A stretch of DNA of 64,000 nt from UBA6522 sp965237785 (GCA_965237785.1 OZ250159.1:1922001-1986000); one strand, 5' to 3'; counted from the stretch's first letter, positions 41,682 to 50,703 are shown. A program made the numbers and translations. Notes: generated by a model from the sequence alone, not told the origin.

Positions 41682-43127
41682 CTAAGGCCCCATTCCCATG
41701 CCCATGCCACCTCCCATGCCGACTCCCATGCCGCCTCCCATGCCCGTGCTCGAGGGAAGGCCGGGGTCGTAGTGAGGATTGACCACGGGCAGTTGCGCAT
41801 CGATCGCCGCCAGGTGTTCGCCCATGAGCGCTTCGAGTTCGGCGGCCTGTTTCGGCAGCGCAATCGACAAATCATTCGTCTCGCCGATGTCGTCGACAAT
41901 ATTGTAGAGGCGCGTCTCACCCGTCTCGTAGTACTTGATGAGCTTCATATCCCCAAGCAGGATGGCGGTCTGGGGACCGCCGAAGCTCTGGTAGTGCGGA
42001 AAATGAAATACCTGCTGCTCGCGCGGACGTTCGATCTCGCCGACACCGCCATTCTCAAGTACGGACGCGATGCTGCCGCCTTCAATGTTCGCGGGGAGTT
42101 CTTCGACACCCGCCCATTCGGCGTAGGTCGGAAACAGATCAAATCCCACCATGCGTACGGCGGAGAACGAATCCGGCTCGACGCCAGGGCCCCGGATAAT
42201 AAGGGGCGCGCGGATGCCGCCCTCCGACACCGTGCCCTTGCCGCGCGCGACCGGCGCCCCGGCCGGGCCGTTGGCGCCGTTGTCACCCATGTAGATCAGA
42301 TACGTGGTGTCACGCAGCCCGAGTCGGTCCAGCCCATCCATGATGACGCCTACGCCCATGTCCAGGTTCTCGGTGATGGCTGCGCGCTGGACATCGTTGT
42401 GAATTATGCCGCGACGCCGATTTTGGTACGCAGCTACGGCATCGGGGGAGGCGTTCTCCGGATAATGCAACGGATAGTAGGAGATCTGCACGAAAAACGG
42501 CTTGCCGCCGTCCCGCGCCTCCTCCATGAAGGCCAGCGCGCGTTTGGACATGCCCACGACATCCCCGGGGTTATCCGGCTCGTTGAAAGGCGCAGCGTCG
42601 CCGTTGGACGTGTTGCCGTCGTGCTCATCGTAGCCGTGATTCCCTGGCCCGCCCCCGCTGAGATGCCACTTGCCGTAGTGCGCTGTCGCATACCCCGCAT
42701 CCTGGAGCAGTTCGCCGATGGTGATCTCGTCGTCCGGCAGATTGCGGTCGGGATCGGCAGGTGGAATCATTCGAGTGTTGTCCGCCACCGTGAGAATGGG
42801 AGCCGCCTTGGTCCACTGGTTCTGTGCCGGGCTCTTGCCGGTTTGCAGGCTCGCCCGAGTAGGCGCGCAGACGGTGGACGGTGAGTAGGCGGCCGAGAAG
42901 CGCATGCCCTGACTCGCCAACTCCTCAAGGTGCGGTGTCCGGTAAAAATCGCTCCTGGAGTTCGGCATATCCGGATGCATCTGAACCGAGAGCCCGTACC
43001 AGGCCTGATCATCCGAAAGCATGAAGACGATATTCGGCCGTTCCTGCGCGGCGCTCGACTGAGCCCACGAAGCCCCGACGACAATCGCCGCCAGGAACCC
43101 TTTCGCAACATGACGTTTCATTTGCAC
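41682..43127 (-). CDS. Exported sulfatase with Met/Gly-rich tail
   Basis: 481 residues, signal peptide to SSAAQ. FMLSDDQAWYGLSVQMHPDM; CAPTR at Cys87; AHYGKWHLSGGG; IYMGDNGANG; GGIRAPLIIRGPG. The C-terminus ends in a 20-residue GMGGGMGVGMGGGM-type tail encoded by CATGCC/CATCCC-like iterations, absent in its close relative at 33352. The first gene of the sulfatase-MPE-ASST run. Sulfate ester hydrolysis in the periplasm is expected; the tail may be neutral expansion or bind metal. Confidence 0.9.
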   Translation of the reverse strand: MQMKRHVAKGFLAAIVVGASWAQSSAAQERPNIVFMLSDDQAWYGLSVQMHPDMPNSRSDFYRTPHLEELASQGMRFSAAYSPSTVCAPTRASLQTGKSPAQNQWTKAAPILTVADNTRMIPPADPDRNLPDDEITIGELLQDAGYATAHYGKWHLSGGGPGNHGYDEHDGNTSNGDAAPFNEPDNPGDVVGMSKRALAFMEEARDGGKPFFVQISYYPLHYPENASPDAVAAYQNRRRGIIHNDVQRAAITENLDMGVGVIMDGLDRLGLRDTTYLIYMGDNGANGPAGAPVARGKGTVSEGGIRAPLIIRGPGVEPDSFSAVRMVGFDLFPTYAEWAGVEELPANIEGGSIASVLENGGVGEIERPREQQVFHFPHYQSFGGPQTAILLGDMKLIKYYETGETRLYNIVDDIGETNDLSIALPKQAAELEALMGEHLAAIDAQLPVVNPHYDPGLPSSTGMGGGMGVGMGGGMGMGMGP

Positions 43128-43377
43128 CTTCCAGTCTGTCTGTTGTTCCCATCCAGCCTGTCTGCTTTTCCCGTTAGAACGCCAGCTTACCGGGTTCCAC
43201 GGTTATTGGGGGCAGTGCTCGGGACTCCCCGGCGTTGATTGCGAAAAAAACATGATGTCCGACCGGAAAGTTATCCGCATCGTCAGCGCCGCGAACTTCC
43301 TTCGCGATCATCGGTCCTGCAATGTACGGGCATTGGGTTGCCCGCCTCGTCAGGACACGAGTACACGCAGGCTACGG

Positions 43378-44066
43378 TTATCCGGAGTTGCAGGCAAATC
43401 GAATACCCGGCCGTCCCTCGTCGAGCGCTGCCAGTCGTTCGTCGACGGCCGCCAGGATCGGGTGCCCCGGTGTCAGCGCCGCTGCAAAACGCTCGAGCTC
43501 CCGGACGACCGACGCCGCATCCCCACAGGCGCAGGTCGAGCGGGTTGCCGCCCGCACGACCGCATCCCGCTCTCGGGCTACGGCCGCGACGTACCGGTCC
43601 GGGAAGTCGCGTTCCACGGCGGACCACGCGAGATAGGTTTCGAGGAGTTGTCCGTCTTCGAACGCCGTGCAGCCGCTGTAGCCGGTCTGTTGTCTGACGT
43701 GGACAGGCCAAGCGTTGTCTGGATACGTGGCAGCCAATGCCGCGGCGAATCTTCGATCAGCCTGGTCGCCGGCTCGCGCGGCCAGCTCCGCGAAGAACTG
43801 GGCGTTGAGACGGACCATGACAATTTCAACACGCTGAACCCGGACGCCCGGAAGTTGTTGCAGCAGTTCGAAGTCGGTCTCGGGCAGGCTTGCGAGAACC
43901 GATCTCGTGCCCTCGGGGATGTTGGTCAGGAGCACTTCGGCCAAGTCATGGAACGCCGCGAACGCCGGTTCGACACCGCGCGTCGTCGTGCCCGACTCGG
44001 CTGCCGCAACCGCGTTTCTGTAGGCGTCGATAGCAGTATGGACCGAAGGAATCGTCTGCGCGAGCG
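43378..44066 (-). pseudogene. Unidentified protein, 5'-truncated
   Basis: The open frame runs from the IS91-like remnant junction near 44066 to a stop at 43378 (about 229 codons) without an ATG/GTG at its beginning. Visible parts: AQTIPSVHTAIDAYRNAVAA, FAAFHDLAEVLLTNIPEGTR, VRLNAQFFAELAARAGDQAD, YLAWSAVERDFPDRYVAAVA. It is Ala/Arg-rich and probably helical, with a CACGD pair near the end. I recognise no family. The missing start and adjoining remnant suggest a 5' deletion by the mobile element. 43128-43377 downstream holds nothing recognisable. Confidence 0.4.
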
Positions 44067-44130
44067 TAAGCGGCGCAGCGACGGCAGGCGTCGATGTCGA
44101 TCGCGAATACGCGCTTGAGCCGGTTCAAAC
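44067..44130 (-). pseudogene. IS91-family transposase fragment
   Basis: NRLKRVFAIDIDACRRCAA repeats the LKRVFAIDIDTCRRCGG box of the fragment at 32894. Only ~20 codons remain before the junction with the unidentified gene. It is a second site where an IS91-type end borders a truncated gene. Confidence 0.65.
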
Positions 44131-44304
44131 ACACCGTGATACCGGAGCAGGTGTGCGGCTGGTCCTCGTCACCCGAGATGCCAACATTCCACTCTACGGC
44201 ATCCGCACATTGGCGGCGTGAATCGATGCCTCACCCCAAATTCACATCCCGATGATGATGGGGACAATTCTGAATTGGGTTGAAAAGTAGATAATAGCGC
44301 TTGC

Positions 44305-44315
44305 CACTATTAGTG
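44305..44315 (+). promoter_or_regulatory. Short palindrome upstream of higBA
   Basis: CACTATTAGTG is a perfect inverted repeat with a one-base centre, 20 bases before the toxin start and next to AT-rich sequence (GATAATAGCGC, TACTAT). It is a possible binding site for the downstream HigA-like repressor. Confidence 0.4.
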
Positions 44316-44335
44316 AAGAATACTATGGTGTGGGC

Positions 44336-44617
44336 GTGATACGGAGTTTCAAGGACGCCAACACCGAATCGATTGCAAGACGCGAACGATGCAGCAAATT
44401 TCCCGCAAACATCCAGCGCCGCGCGCAGGCCAAGCTGATGATCTTGAACAATGCCAAGCAATTGGGCGACCTGCGGGCACCTCCAGGGAACCGACTGGAG
44501 GCGCTTTCAGGCGGCCGGGAAGGACAGCACAGTATCCGAATAAACGATCAATGGCGGATTTGTTTTTCCTGGAAGCAGGGAAATGCTTACCGGGTCGAGA
44601 TCGTGGATTACCATTGA
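44336..44617 (+). CDS. higB: HigB-like toxin (RelE/ParE superfamily)
   Basis: 93 residues from GTG 44336; GTG 44330 is also in frame. The pattern is that of the HigB group: VIRSFKDANTESIARRERCS, IQRRAQAKLMILNNAKQLGD, LRAPPGNRLEALSGGREGQH and SIRINDQWRICFSW, ending VEIVDYH. These toxins cleave mRNA at the ribosome. The length is full. It precedes its antitoxin gene by 36 bases, the toxin-first order typical of higBA. Confidence 0.88.
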   Translation: MIRSFKDANTESIARRERCSKFPANIQRRAQAKLMILNNAKQLGDLRAPPGNRLEALSGGREGQHSIRINDQWRICFSWKQGNAYRVEIVDYH

Positions 44618-44653
44618 GACTGCGAAGAGCCGGAAACAAGTAGGGGTCGAAAA

Positions 44654-44980
44654 ATGAGCGGAGCGAGGGCACCCAGCCCCAAGAAATTACCTCCCATTCA
44701 CCCCGGTGAGATTCTCGACCAGGAATTTCTCCGTCCCCTCGGTATCACTCAGTATCGGCTGGCCCAGGGAATCGGCGTGGACGCTCGTCGGATAAATGCA
44801 ATCGTCCACGGGCAGAGGTCCATCACGGCGGAGACGGCTCTGCTGTTCTCTCGTTTCTTCGGCAACTCCGCGGAGTTCTGGATGGGGCTCCAAAGCCAGC
44901 ACGACCTTGAAAAGGAGCAGGATCGCTTGGCTGACAGGCTCAATCATGTGCCGGAACACGGAGTGCGGGCCACAGCTTGA
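44654..44980 (+). CDS. higA: HigA-like antitoxin (HTH, XRE type)
   Basis: 108 residues. KLPPIHPGEILDQEFLRPLG opens the typical HigA domain; the helix-turn-helix is ITQYRLAQGIGVDARRINAI with VHGQRSITAETALLFSRFFG, then EFWMGLQSQHDLEKEQDRL. It neutralises HigB and should repress the operon. It is intact and paired with the upstream toxin. Confidence 0.9.
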   Translation: MSGARAPSPKKLPPIHPGEILDQEFLRPLGITQYRLAQGIGVDARRINAIVHGQRSITAETALLFSRFFGNSAEFWMGLQSQHDLEKEQDRLADRLNHVPEHGVRATA

Positions 44981-45009
44981 CGTGAGTTAGAAGCGCCGGA
45001 GACTCCGAT

Positions 45010-45255
45010 ATGACCAAGCGATTGCAAGTGCTGTTCGACGATGAAGAATATCGGGATCTCCAGCGGACTGCCCGAGAGGATCGCATGACCGTGGCCGAAT
45101 GGGTCCGCCAAGCGCTACGCCAAGTTCGGCGCAGCCGCTATCAATCCGTTGATGCCAAGTTGCGGGCGATCGCGGAAACCCGCCGGCATCAATTCCCTAC
45201 CGCCGATATCGACGTCATGCTTGACGAGATCGAAGAGGGCTACCTGGCCGAGTGA
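45010..45255 (+). CDS. VapB-like ribbon-helix-helix antitoxin, toxin truncated
   Basis: 81 residues: KRLQVLFDDEEYRDLQRTAR, then EDRMTVAEWVRQALRQ as the RHH core and a tail PTADIDVMLDEIEEGYLAE that would contact a PIN toxin. It is intact. The toxin gene starts in the usual GTGA overlap but is cut after a few codons. An antitoxin without toxin may act only as a repressor. Confidence 0.75.
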   Translation: MTKRLQVLFDDEEYRDLQRTAREDRMTVAEWVRQALRQVRRSRYQSVDAKLRAIAETRRHQFPTADIDVMLDEIEEGYLAE

Positions 45256-45275
45256 TCTTTGTTGACTCAAAGGTA
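45252..45275 (+). pseudogene. VapC-like PIN toxin, first codons only
   Basis: GTG 45252 overlaps the antitoxin stop (GTGA). VIFVDSKV matches the start of PIN toxins (IFVDSN-type with the first catalytic Asp). Homology ends near 45275, where the 3' end of a minus-strand gene begins. Confidence 0.6.
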
Positions 45276-45287
45276 GAGATACTCGCC

Positions 45288-45440
45288 TCAGTTGGGATCG
45301 TTGGGATCCGGACCGCGAGGCCCGGCGGGACGACCCTCAGGAAATCCCGGCGCGACATTAGACTGATCCCACGCGCCACCGGTTGCGAGACAGCAAAGAG
45401 AAACCAACGTCACCGCGAACTTGCTTCCACGACTATTCAC
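45288..45440 (-). CDS. Small exported protein
   Basis: 50 residues from GTG 45440, with GGGGGAGG six bases upstream. A signal-like segment (KFAVTLVSLCCLATGGAW) is followed by a short Pro/Gly/Asp-rich end (FPEGRPAGPRGPDPNDPN). It overlaps the preceding small gene by eight bases. I recognise no family. The strong SD and overlap argue for a real gene. Confidence 0.5.
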   Translation of the reverse strand: MNSRGSKFAVTLVSLCCLATGGAWDQSNVAPGFPEGRPAGPRGPDPNDPN

Positions 45441-45755
45441 CGTTGCCTCCCCCCATTCCGGCACCCATTCCGCCGGGCTGCTCGTAGCGGGTCGGATCGC
45501 CGCCGCTTCTCGGCCGTGAGCCCGCGCGTGAGTAGCTCTCGTTCTCCACGTTGCCATTACCGTCGATGAACTCGTAGTAGATGTCAGTGTCGCCGACCAC
45601 CCAGTTCACATACCGGGTCTCCTCCCCGATGGTATACACCAGCGAGTAGTGGTTTTCCTCCGGCGACGTGAAGCCGGTTAGGAATACCCAACATAGAGAC
45701 TGATTGCGGCAATCGCCATCGGAATACGCTGCAAAGTTGTTTGATCTGTTCTCAC
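45433..45755 (-). pseudogene. Small membrane-anchored protein, one frameshift
   Basis: GTG 45755 has GGAG at good distance. The first frame gives LQRIPMAIAAISLYVGYS (a membrane helix) and stops. In the next frame the sequence continues smoothly as VFLTGFTSPEENHYSLVYTI and YVNWVVGDTDIYYEFIDGNG, ending in a PGGMGAGMGGGNGE tail. A single-base indel near 45680 explains it. It lies 18 bases after the DUF6152-VVET fusion stop, so it was the second gene of that operon. Function is unknown. Confidence 0.55.
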
Positions 45756-45773
45756 TTGTGTCTCCAATTCGAA

Positions 45774-46748
45774 TCAGGGGCTACAGTCGTATGGCTGCAC
45801 AAAGGCACCGGGCTGGTACTCCCACCATTTTCTGTTTTCGGTCGGGGCATTGTTCGATTCCGGATTGACCAGGGTCGATGTGTATAGAAGTCGATTGTGG
45901 TCGTCGCTCAGCTCAAATGTTTCATTGAATTGAATCGGAGAGTTGCTGCCCTCGAATGTCGTGGCAACCAGGAGCTTGCCACCGTCCATGCGGCCGGTTG
46001 AATAGCCGAGGTTGTTTCTGACAGTGCCGGGATCGTCATGATCAATTCCCATGTGTACGGTACGAATGGTATCGAACTCTTCCGCGTGAATGACGACGGT
46101 GTCGCCATTGTCGATCAACTGTATGGGATAAGGCGCCCCCATCGCACTCCACACGTCCTTGGTGGCGCAACTACCTGAACCGCGCTCCTCCGCGTAGTCG
46201 ATAGGAAATTCCCCGCGGGGGTATCTCAGGGCCTGATGACTGCCCTCAGCGCCATAAATGGTGTTCCAGACAGCGAAAATTGAGGTGGGTCGCCTGGAAA
46301 AATCCTCTTCGACCACTCGCCCATGGAGCCGGTCTGTATTGCCGATGCGACTGGCGTCGGGCCATCGAGGCTCGGCTGTGCGCAAAAATATGACTTCACG
46401 ACTGTCCGGCAGCAGCAGGTGATTCATGAAGATATCGTCATCGCGGCTGCGTGACCGGTAACCGGCCACTCGCACCCTGGTGCCGACGGCAAGTACGTCT
46501 TCAGTAATATTCATGCGAGTCAGGGAGGCTACCGAGTTGCTTTCAGTGGTATAGACCATTTCGTTTGCCGTGCCCTCATCAACAGTGAAGCTGACCCGGA
46601 CATGAGGGTTTCTCCACTGAATCGAGCTGATGACGCCTTCGATTTCTATATCCGATTCAACGTCGTAAATCGCTGACCAGTTGTGGTGTGCTGCTGCCGG
46701 AGTTGCCAAAATTACGTTTAACCCCAAGGCTGAAAGAAAATGTTTCAT
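45774..46748 (-). CDS. DUF6152-VVET fusion protein, exported
   Basis: 324 residues, signal peptide to PAAAHHN. DUF6152 core: EIEGVISSIQWRNPHVRVSF and TRVRVAGYRSRSRDDDIFMN. The VVET domain follows without the usual start; its motif is divergent (GYSTGRMDGGKLLVATTFEG). IQLIDNGDTVVIHAEEFDTI and RTVHMGIDHDDPGT align with the VVET proteins at 16913 and 19361. It is the third fusion in the window. It probably heads an operon with two small exported or membrane proteins. Confidence 0.8.
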   Translation of the reverse strand: MKHFLSALGLNVILATPAAAHHNWSAIYDVESDIEIEGVISSIQWRNPHVRVSFTVDEGTANEMVYTTESNSVASLTRMNITEDVLAVGTRVRVAGYRSRSRDDDIFMNHLLLPDSREVIFLRTAEPRWPDASRIGNTDRLHGRVVEEDFSRRPTSIFAVWNTIYGAEGSHQALRYPRGEFPIDYAEERGSGSCATKDVWSAMGAPYPIQLIDNGDTVVIHAEEFDTIRTVHMGIDHDDPGTVRNNLGYSTGRMDGGKLLVATTFEGSNSPIQFNETFELSDDHNRLLYTSTLVNPESNNAPTENRKWWEYQPGAFVQPYDCSP

Positions 46749-46844
46749 GCTGGTTCCCTACGTTCTATCGTTGACACTCTCGTTCATCCATTGGACAAAT
46801 TCCGGCCAAAATGTGTCAATTTCCGCCGCCCATTCCTCCGCGTA

Positions 46845-48275
46845 TCAATCGAGAAGCACTGCGTCCGGTGCATCGGTCTGCGGAAGCCATTTCGCAAGCT
46901 CCGTCTTCACTGCGGTGTACTCCGGATCAGTCGCCAGATTCGTCCATTCGCCCGGATCGACCTCGTGATCGTATAGCTCCTCGCTGCCGGTGGAGTAGCG
47001 GATGTAGCGATAGCGCTCGCTTCTGACCGCGTGGTTGCCGACTTCGAACGTGGAGATCGCTGCACGATCCCAGCGGGCATCGGGCTCTCTCAACAGCGGC
47101 GTCAGGCTCACGCCCTCCAGATGACCGGGTGCATCGATGCCGGTGAGATCCAGGAGGGTCGGGAAGATGTCGATCAACGACACCACACGGTCACTGCGAG
47201 TGCCGGCCGTCGTCACGCCCGGCGCCACGATGATCAATGGCACGCGAGTGGATTCCTCCCACAGCGTCTGTTTACGCCAGCGGTGCTTCTCTCCCAGGTG
47301 CCAACCGTGATCCGACCACAGAACGATGATGGTGTTTTCAGCGCGACCGCTTCGTTCCAGCGCCTCCAGCAATTGACCGACCATCGCGTCGGCGAAGCTG
47401 ACGCTGGCAAGATAAGCCTGCACCCCCTCTTCCCACTTATCCGCTTCCACGACCCAGTCATGCAGCGCCATCGGCGCCATCGACGTGGTCTCCATGAATT
47501 GCTGGCCGACCAACGGCACATCGTTGAGATCGTCTTCGGGAACTTGCGGAAGCACGATGTCTTTGAGGGGATACATGTCGAGATAGTTCTGCGGGACATA
47601 CCAGGGCAGATGCGGCCGATAGATCCCCACTGCGACCAATCGCGGGCCATCGGCGGGCGCGGCGATTCGCGCTTCCCCCCAGGCCGCCACCTGCCCGTCC
47701 GCCATCGCTCTGTCGTCAGCCACGACGGCAGACCAGTCGAAGTTGGGCGACAGCGGGTTGCCGTTGGCCGGCCGCACGTGCGGACCGACCTCGTCGGGGA
47801 GCTGGCGGGACAGGGAAGGGTAGTACGCATCCCAGGCGGCAGGATCGTTGTAACCTTCATAACCGGACGGGGAAAAGGTATGCCCATGAAACAACTTGCC
47901 GGCGCCATAGCTCGCATAGCCGTTCTCTCGCAGGTACCTCGGCAGGTTCGGCAACGCCGCAAGGCGATCGACCTCGATCCAGCCGGGGTAGTTGCCGTAA
48001 ATCCCCGTTGTCGACGGCAACAGACCGAGCATTACGGACGTCCGCGCAGGATTGCATAACGCCGCGGTGGAGTGTGCGTTCGTAAACACAATACCCCGTT
48101 CGGCCAGCGCGTCGATGTTCGGTGTTTTCGCTTGGGGATGTCCGCCGAGAACCCCCACCCAGTCATTCAGATCATCGACGGAGATAAACAGGATATCCGG
48201 CCGATCTTCAGGCTGCGCCTGCAAATTCGACGCGAGCACGAGCAGCATCGCCAACCCGGAGATAAGTCTGCGCAT
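46845..48275 (-). CDS. Exported sulfatase, iduronate-2-sulfatase-like
   Basis: 476 residues, signal peptide to NLQAQ. ILFISVDDLNDWVGVLGGHP with KTPNIDALAERG is typical of the iduronate-2-sulfatase group; CNPAR at Cys74; GAGKLFHGH in place of GKWH; GIYRPHLPWYVPQ; VLWSDHGWHLGEKHRWRKQT, all group hallmarks. It is likely to act on 2-O-sulfated sugars, but the substrate is inferred from the group only. It stands alone between two DUF6152 genes. Confidence 0.9.
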   Translation of the reverse strand: MRRLISGLAMLLVLASNLQAQPEDRPDILFISVDDLNDWVGVLGGHPQAKTPNIDALAERGIVFTNAHSTAALCNPARTSVMLGLLPSTTGIYGNYPGWIEVDRLAALPNLPRYLRENGYASYGAGKLFHGHTFSPSGYEGYNDPAAWDAYYPSLSRQLPDEVGPHVRPANGNPLSPNFDWSAVVADDRAMADGQVAAWGEARIAAPADGPRLVAVGIYRPHLPWYVPQNYLDMYPLKDIVLPQVPEDDLNDVPLVGQQFMETTSMAPMALHDWVVEADKWEEGVQAYLASVSFADAMVGQLLEALERSGRAENTIIVLWSDHGWHLGEKHRWRKQTLWEESTRVPLIIVAPGVTTAGTRSDRVVSLIDIFPTLLDLTGIDAPGHLEGVSLTPLLREPDARWDRAAISTFEVGNHAVRSERYRYIRYSTGSEELYDHEVDPGEWTNLATDPEYTAVKTELAKWLPQTDAPDAVLLD

Positions 48276-48326
48276 TCCGAAACTACCTCGAGCTATTGAT
48301 CGTCAAGACCGAACTGGCGGAGTGGC

Positions 48327-48782
48327 TCACTCACCATCGCTCTGCTCGAGTACTCGACGCGCACGTTCGCGGCGCTCGGCTTCGATCGCCAGCGCATCCT
48401 CGTATTGCGGATCCAGGAACTCTCGCCCATCGGGCATGACGATTCTCTGCAGCCACATGCCGTTCGCACCGCTGGCGGCTGGACTCCCGACCGCGGTTAT
48501 TGCCTCGCCCGTCTCGAACATGTCGTCTGTCCAGCCGCGTCGGCCCAGGGAGAGCTTCCCCGGGCCCTCCACAGTCCACCGCTCGACCTCACCGCCCCCG
48601 GTTGTCACGTCGATGAAGAGCCGGACGTGGGGGTTGACGAGCTCGAGACTCACCACCGTGCCTTCGATTGTGTGGATTTGATTCCTGTCGTAGACGGCAC
48701 CCGCCGCATGGTGGGCGTGACCCCATGGCGCCGGAAGAACAACCGCGAGGAGCAGCGTCGCCGCCGAGATCCGTGTTTTCAT
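48327..48782 (-). CDS. DUF6152 family exported protein
   Basis: 151 residues from ATG 48782 (GGGAGGAGCG upstream). Signal peptide to GHAHHAA; HTIEGTVVSLELVNPHVRLF; ERWTVEGPGKLSLGRRGW; ETGEAITAVGSPA. The C-terminus has a charged helix (EAERRERARRVLEQ) not seen in the others. It follows the MPE gene at 48833 after 50 bases on the same strand, a second case of MPE and DUF6152 in one run. Confidence 0.85.
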   Translation of the reverse strand: MKTRISAATLLLAVVLPAPWGHAHHAAGAVYDRNQIHTIEGTVVSLELVNPHVRLFIDVTTGGGEVERWTVEGPGKLSLGRRGWTDDMFETGEAITAVGSPAASGANGMWLQRIVMPDGREFLDPQYEDALAIEAERRERARRVLEQSDGE

Positions 48783-48832
48783 TGTCAGCGCTCCTCCCAG
48801 AATTGCGACGAGGCATGCGAGTATTTGCTCAC

Positions 48833-50305
48833 TCATTGCTCGAGGGCATAGGAATAGGCGACCTCGCCGTGGCGGCGGTTCTCCGACTCGTCGTTGGGCA
48901 GATAGGACCGGATGTAGTCCACCTGAAGCCGTTCCGGCGACACCGACACGTTCAAATAACCGGAGTTGTCCAGGAGGTCGCCGGACAGATACGCATTTCT
49001 GTTACGCGAGGTGTAGGTGTCGTCGGCGGGATTCGGGACGGACTGATAGACGATGCCGTCGAGTTCCTGGCGAACGAAGATGTGGTCGTGGGCCTGGAAG
49101 AAGATGGTCACGCCGTGTTTCACCATGAGCGGGTGCACCGGCAGCTCCCAGTCCGGCCTTTGCTCATCGAATCCCCACGTCCCGTCGGCATTGTAACCGC
49201 CCCACTCGTAATCTCTCGCCCGCTCGATACCGCCGCGCCCGGTGCCGAGAACGTGATGGGCGAATACGAATTTGTATCTCGCATCGCTCTCCGACAGCGT
49301 CTCTCTGAACCACTCGTACTGCGCATCCCCCATGGTCGACGCCCAACGATCCGGCGCCGCCCGCGTGAGCCGGTCCCACTCCTCATCAATGCCTGCACTC
49401 ATTCCACCGGAGTTTCCAACGGGAACCGGCGAATGCCAGAAGGGATCGATCATGACGAAAAGCGCATCACCCCATTCGAAGCCAAAGTAATCCCTCAGCA
49501 AACCGATGCCCTCCACCGGCTCGGGATTTCCGGTATAGAACTCATTCGGCGCGGGCAACGGGAAGAACCGAGTACGCGCTCGGCCCGCGAAGATCGAGAC
49601 ATCGTGTAGCGGCGTCCCGAGAAAATGCCCGCGTGCTTCCTCGTGGTTGCCGTTGACGGGAAACAGAGCCGTCGAGTTCGCCATGAGGCCGAGAAAATTT
49701 CGCTGATTCAGATAGATGTCATCCACGACCCGCTGGTTCAATGCCTCCTTATCGCCCCGATAGAAGGCCGCCATCGGGTTGGAGATGCTGAAGTCATCGC
49801 CGAGCATGAAGTAGAGATCGGGCTGGGCTTCCGCGACGAGCTCCATGGTTCGCGCGTAAAGATCCGGGTGGTACATGATATTGCGCCGTTCCGGGTGGGA
49901 ATCGCCCTGAACACCAAACGTAAACAGGCTACCCCGCGGCCGTTGCGTATTGAAGGTGTGTTCCTCCCCCGCCCGGTAGTCGGGCTCACCCGGCGCACGG
50001 TAGCTCACCCGATAGAAATAGCGCGTATCGGCCTGGAGCCCTCCGACCTCGATCACGGCGGTGTTATCCGCCGACGCTGCGACGACCGGCGTCCTGTCTG
50101 AATAATTTCCAGGGCTCTCGCCGTACTCGGCGAAGACCTCTGTCTCCTCGGGGGCCATCGCGCTCACGGCGATGGACGCATCGGTTGGACGCCCCAGAAT
50201 GATGTTCTCGGCGTCGGCGGTCTGCGCATCGAGCGATCGAATTCCACAGAAACCTGCAAATCCCAGACCGAGGATTGCGGTCCAGACCCATACTGTTCTG
50301 CTCAT
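48833..50305 (-). CDS. Exported metallophosphoesterase
   Basis: 490 residues from ATG 50305 with GGAGCTGATGG before it. Signal peptide to RSLDAQ; NIILGRPTDASIAVSAMAPE; GDSHPERRN, LGDDF, GNHEEARGH, FAHHVLGTGRG and FQAHDHIFVRQ. All metal-site motifs of the family are present. It lies four bases after a 31-codon exported mini-ORF and is followed by a DUF6152 gene. The likely role is phosphoester hydrolysis in the periplasm. Confidence 0.88.
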   Translation of the reverse strand: MSRTVWVWTAILGLGFAGFCGIRSLDAQTADAENIILGRPTDASIAVSAMAPEETEVFAEYGESPGNYSDRTPVVAASADNTAVIEVGGLQADTRYFYRVSYRAPGEPDYRAGEEHTFNTQRPRGSLFTFGVQGDSHPERRNIMYHPDLYARTMELVAEAQPDLYFMLGDDFSISNPMAAFYRGDKEALNQRVVDDIYLNQRNFLGLMANSTALFPVNGNHEEARGHFLGTPLHDVSIFAGRARTRFFPLPAPNEFYTGNPEPVEGIGLLRDYFGFEWGDALFVMIDPFWHSPVPVGNSGGMSAGIDEEWDRLTRAAPDRWASTMGDAQYEWFRETLSESDARYKFVFAHHVLGTGRGGIERARDYEWGGYNADGTWGFDEQRPDWELPVHPLMVKHGVTIFFQAHDHIFVRQELDGIVYQSVPNPADDTYTSRNRNAYLSGDLLDNSGYLNVSVSPERLQVDYIRSYLPNDESENRRHGEVAYSYALEQ

Positions 50306-50309
50306 TCCA

Positions 50310-50405
50310 TCAGCTCCATCGACGTTTTCTTGATCCGGCGGCTTCGGAGACACCCAGCACCATGACGACACTTGCCAGCAACGTGGGCACAAGACCTGCT
50401 CTCAT
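50310..50405 (-). CDS. 31-residue signal-peptide-like mini-ORF
   Basis: ATG 50405 has GGAAGGAGTGTCGT in front, the best SD of the area. The peptide (LVPTLLASVVMVLGVSEAAG, then SRKRRWS) is a signal sequence with a short basic end. Its stop lies four bases from the MPE start, so ribosomes may pass on. It may be the stub of a lost exported gene or a coupling leader, like the short ORF at 12886. Confidence 0.45.
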   Translation of the reverse strand: MRAGLVPTLLASVVMVLGVSEAAGSRKRRWS

Positions 50406-50703
50406 ACGACACTCCTTCCATGAAGCGATCATTCTACGTCCTCCAGGCGCCTTCTTTCGTCTGAAGTGCCATACGTTTTGCGCACGGGCCAATGCAGTGC
50501 GCGAATACCGCCGTGTTTTGACCCGGGATCGTCCGGGTCTGGAGTTATTATCAGCCTCAAGAATCCACTCTGGTATCGTGATAAAGAGCCTGACAGTACA
50601 GGGTAACCATGATTGAGTTGCTCGGACTCTAGACCGGCTTAAACCGTATGCAATCGAATGATGGGAGATCTTTCGTGTTGAGATGGACGAATTCAAACTT
50701 TTT

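Noticed and set aside
41678..41920. Longer start of the phosphoesterase
   Set aside because: It would lie entirely inside the upstream sulfatase gene and place the signal peptide internally.
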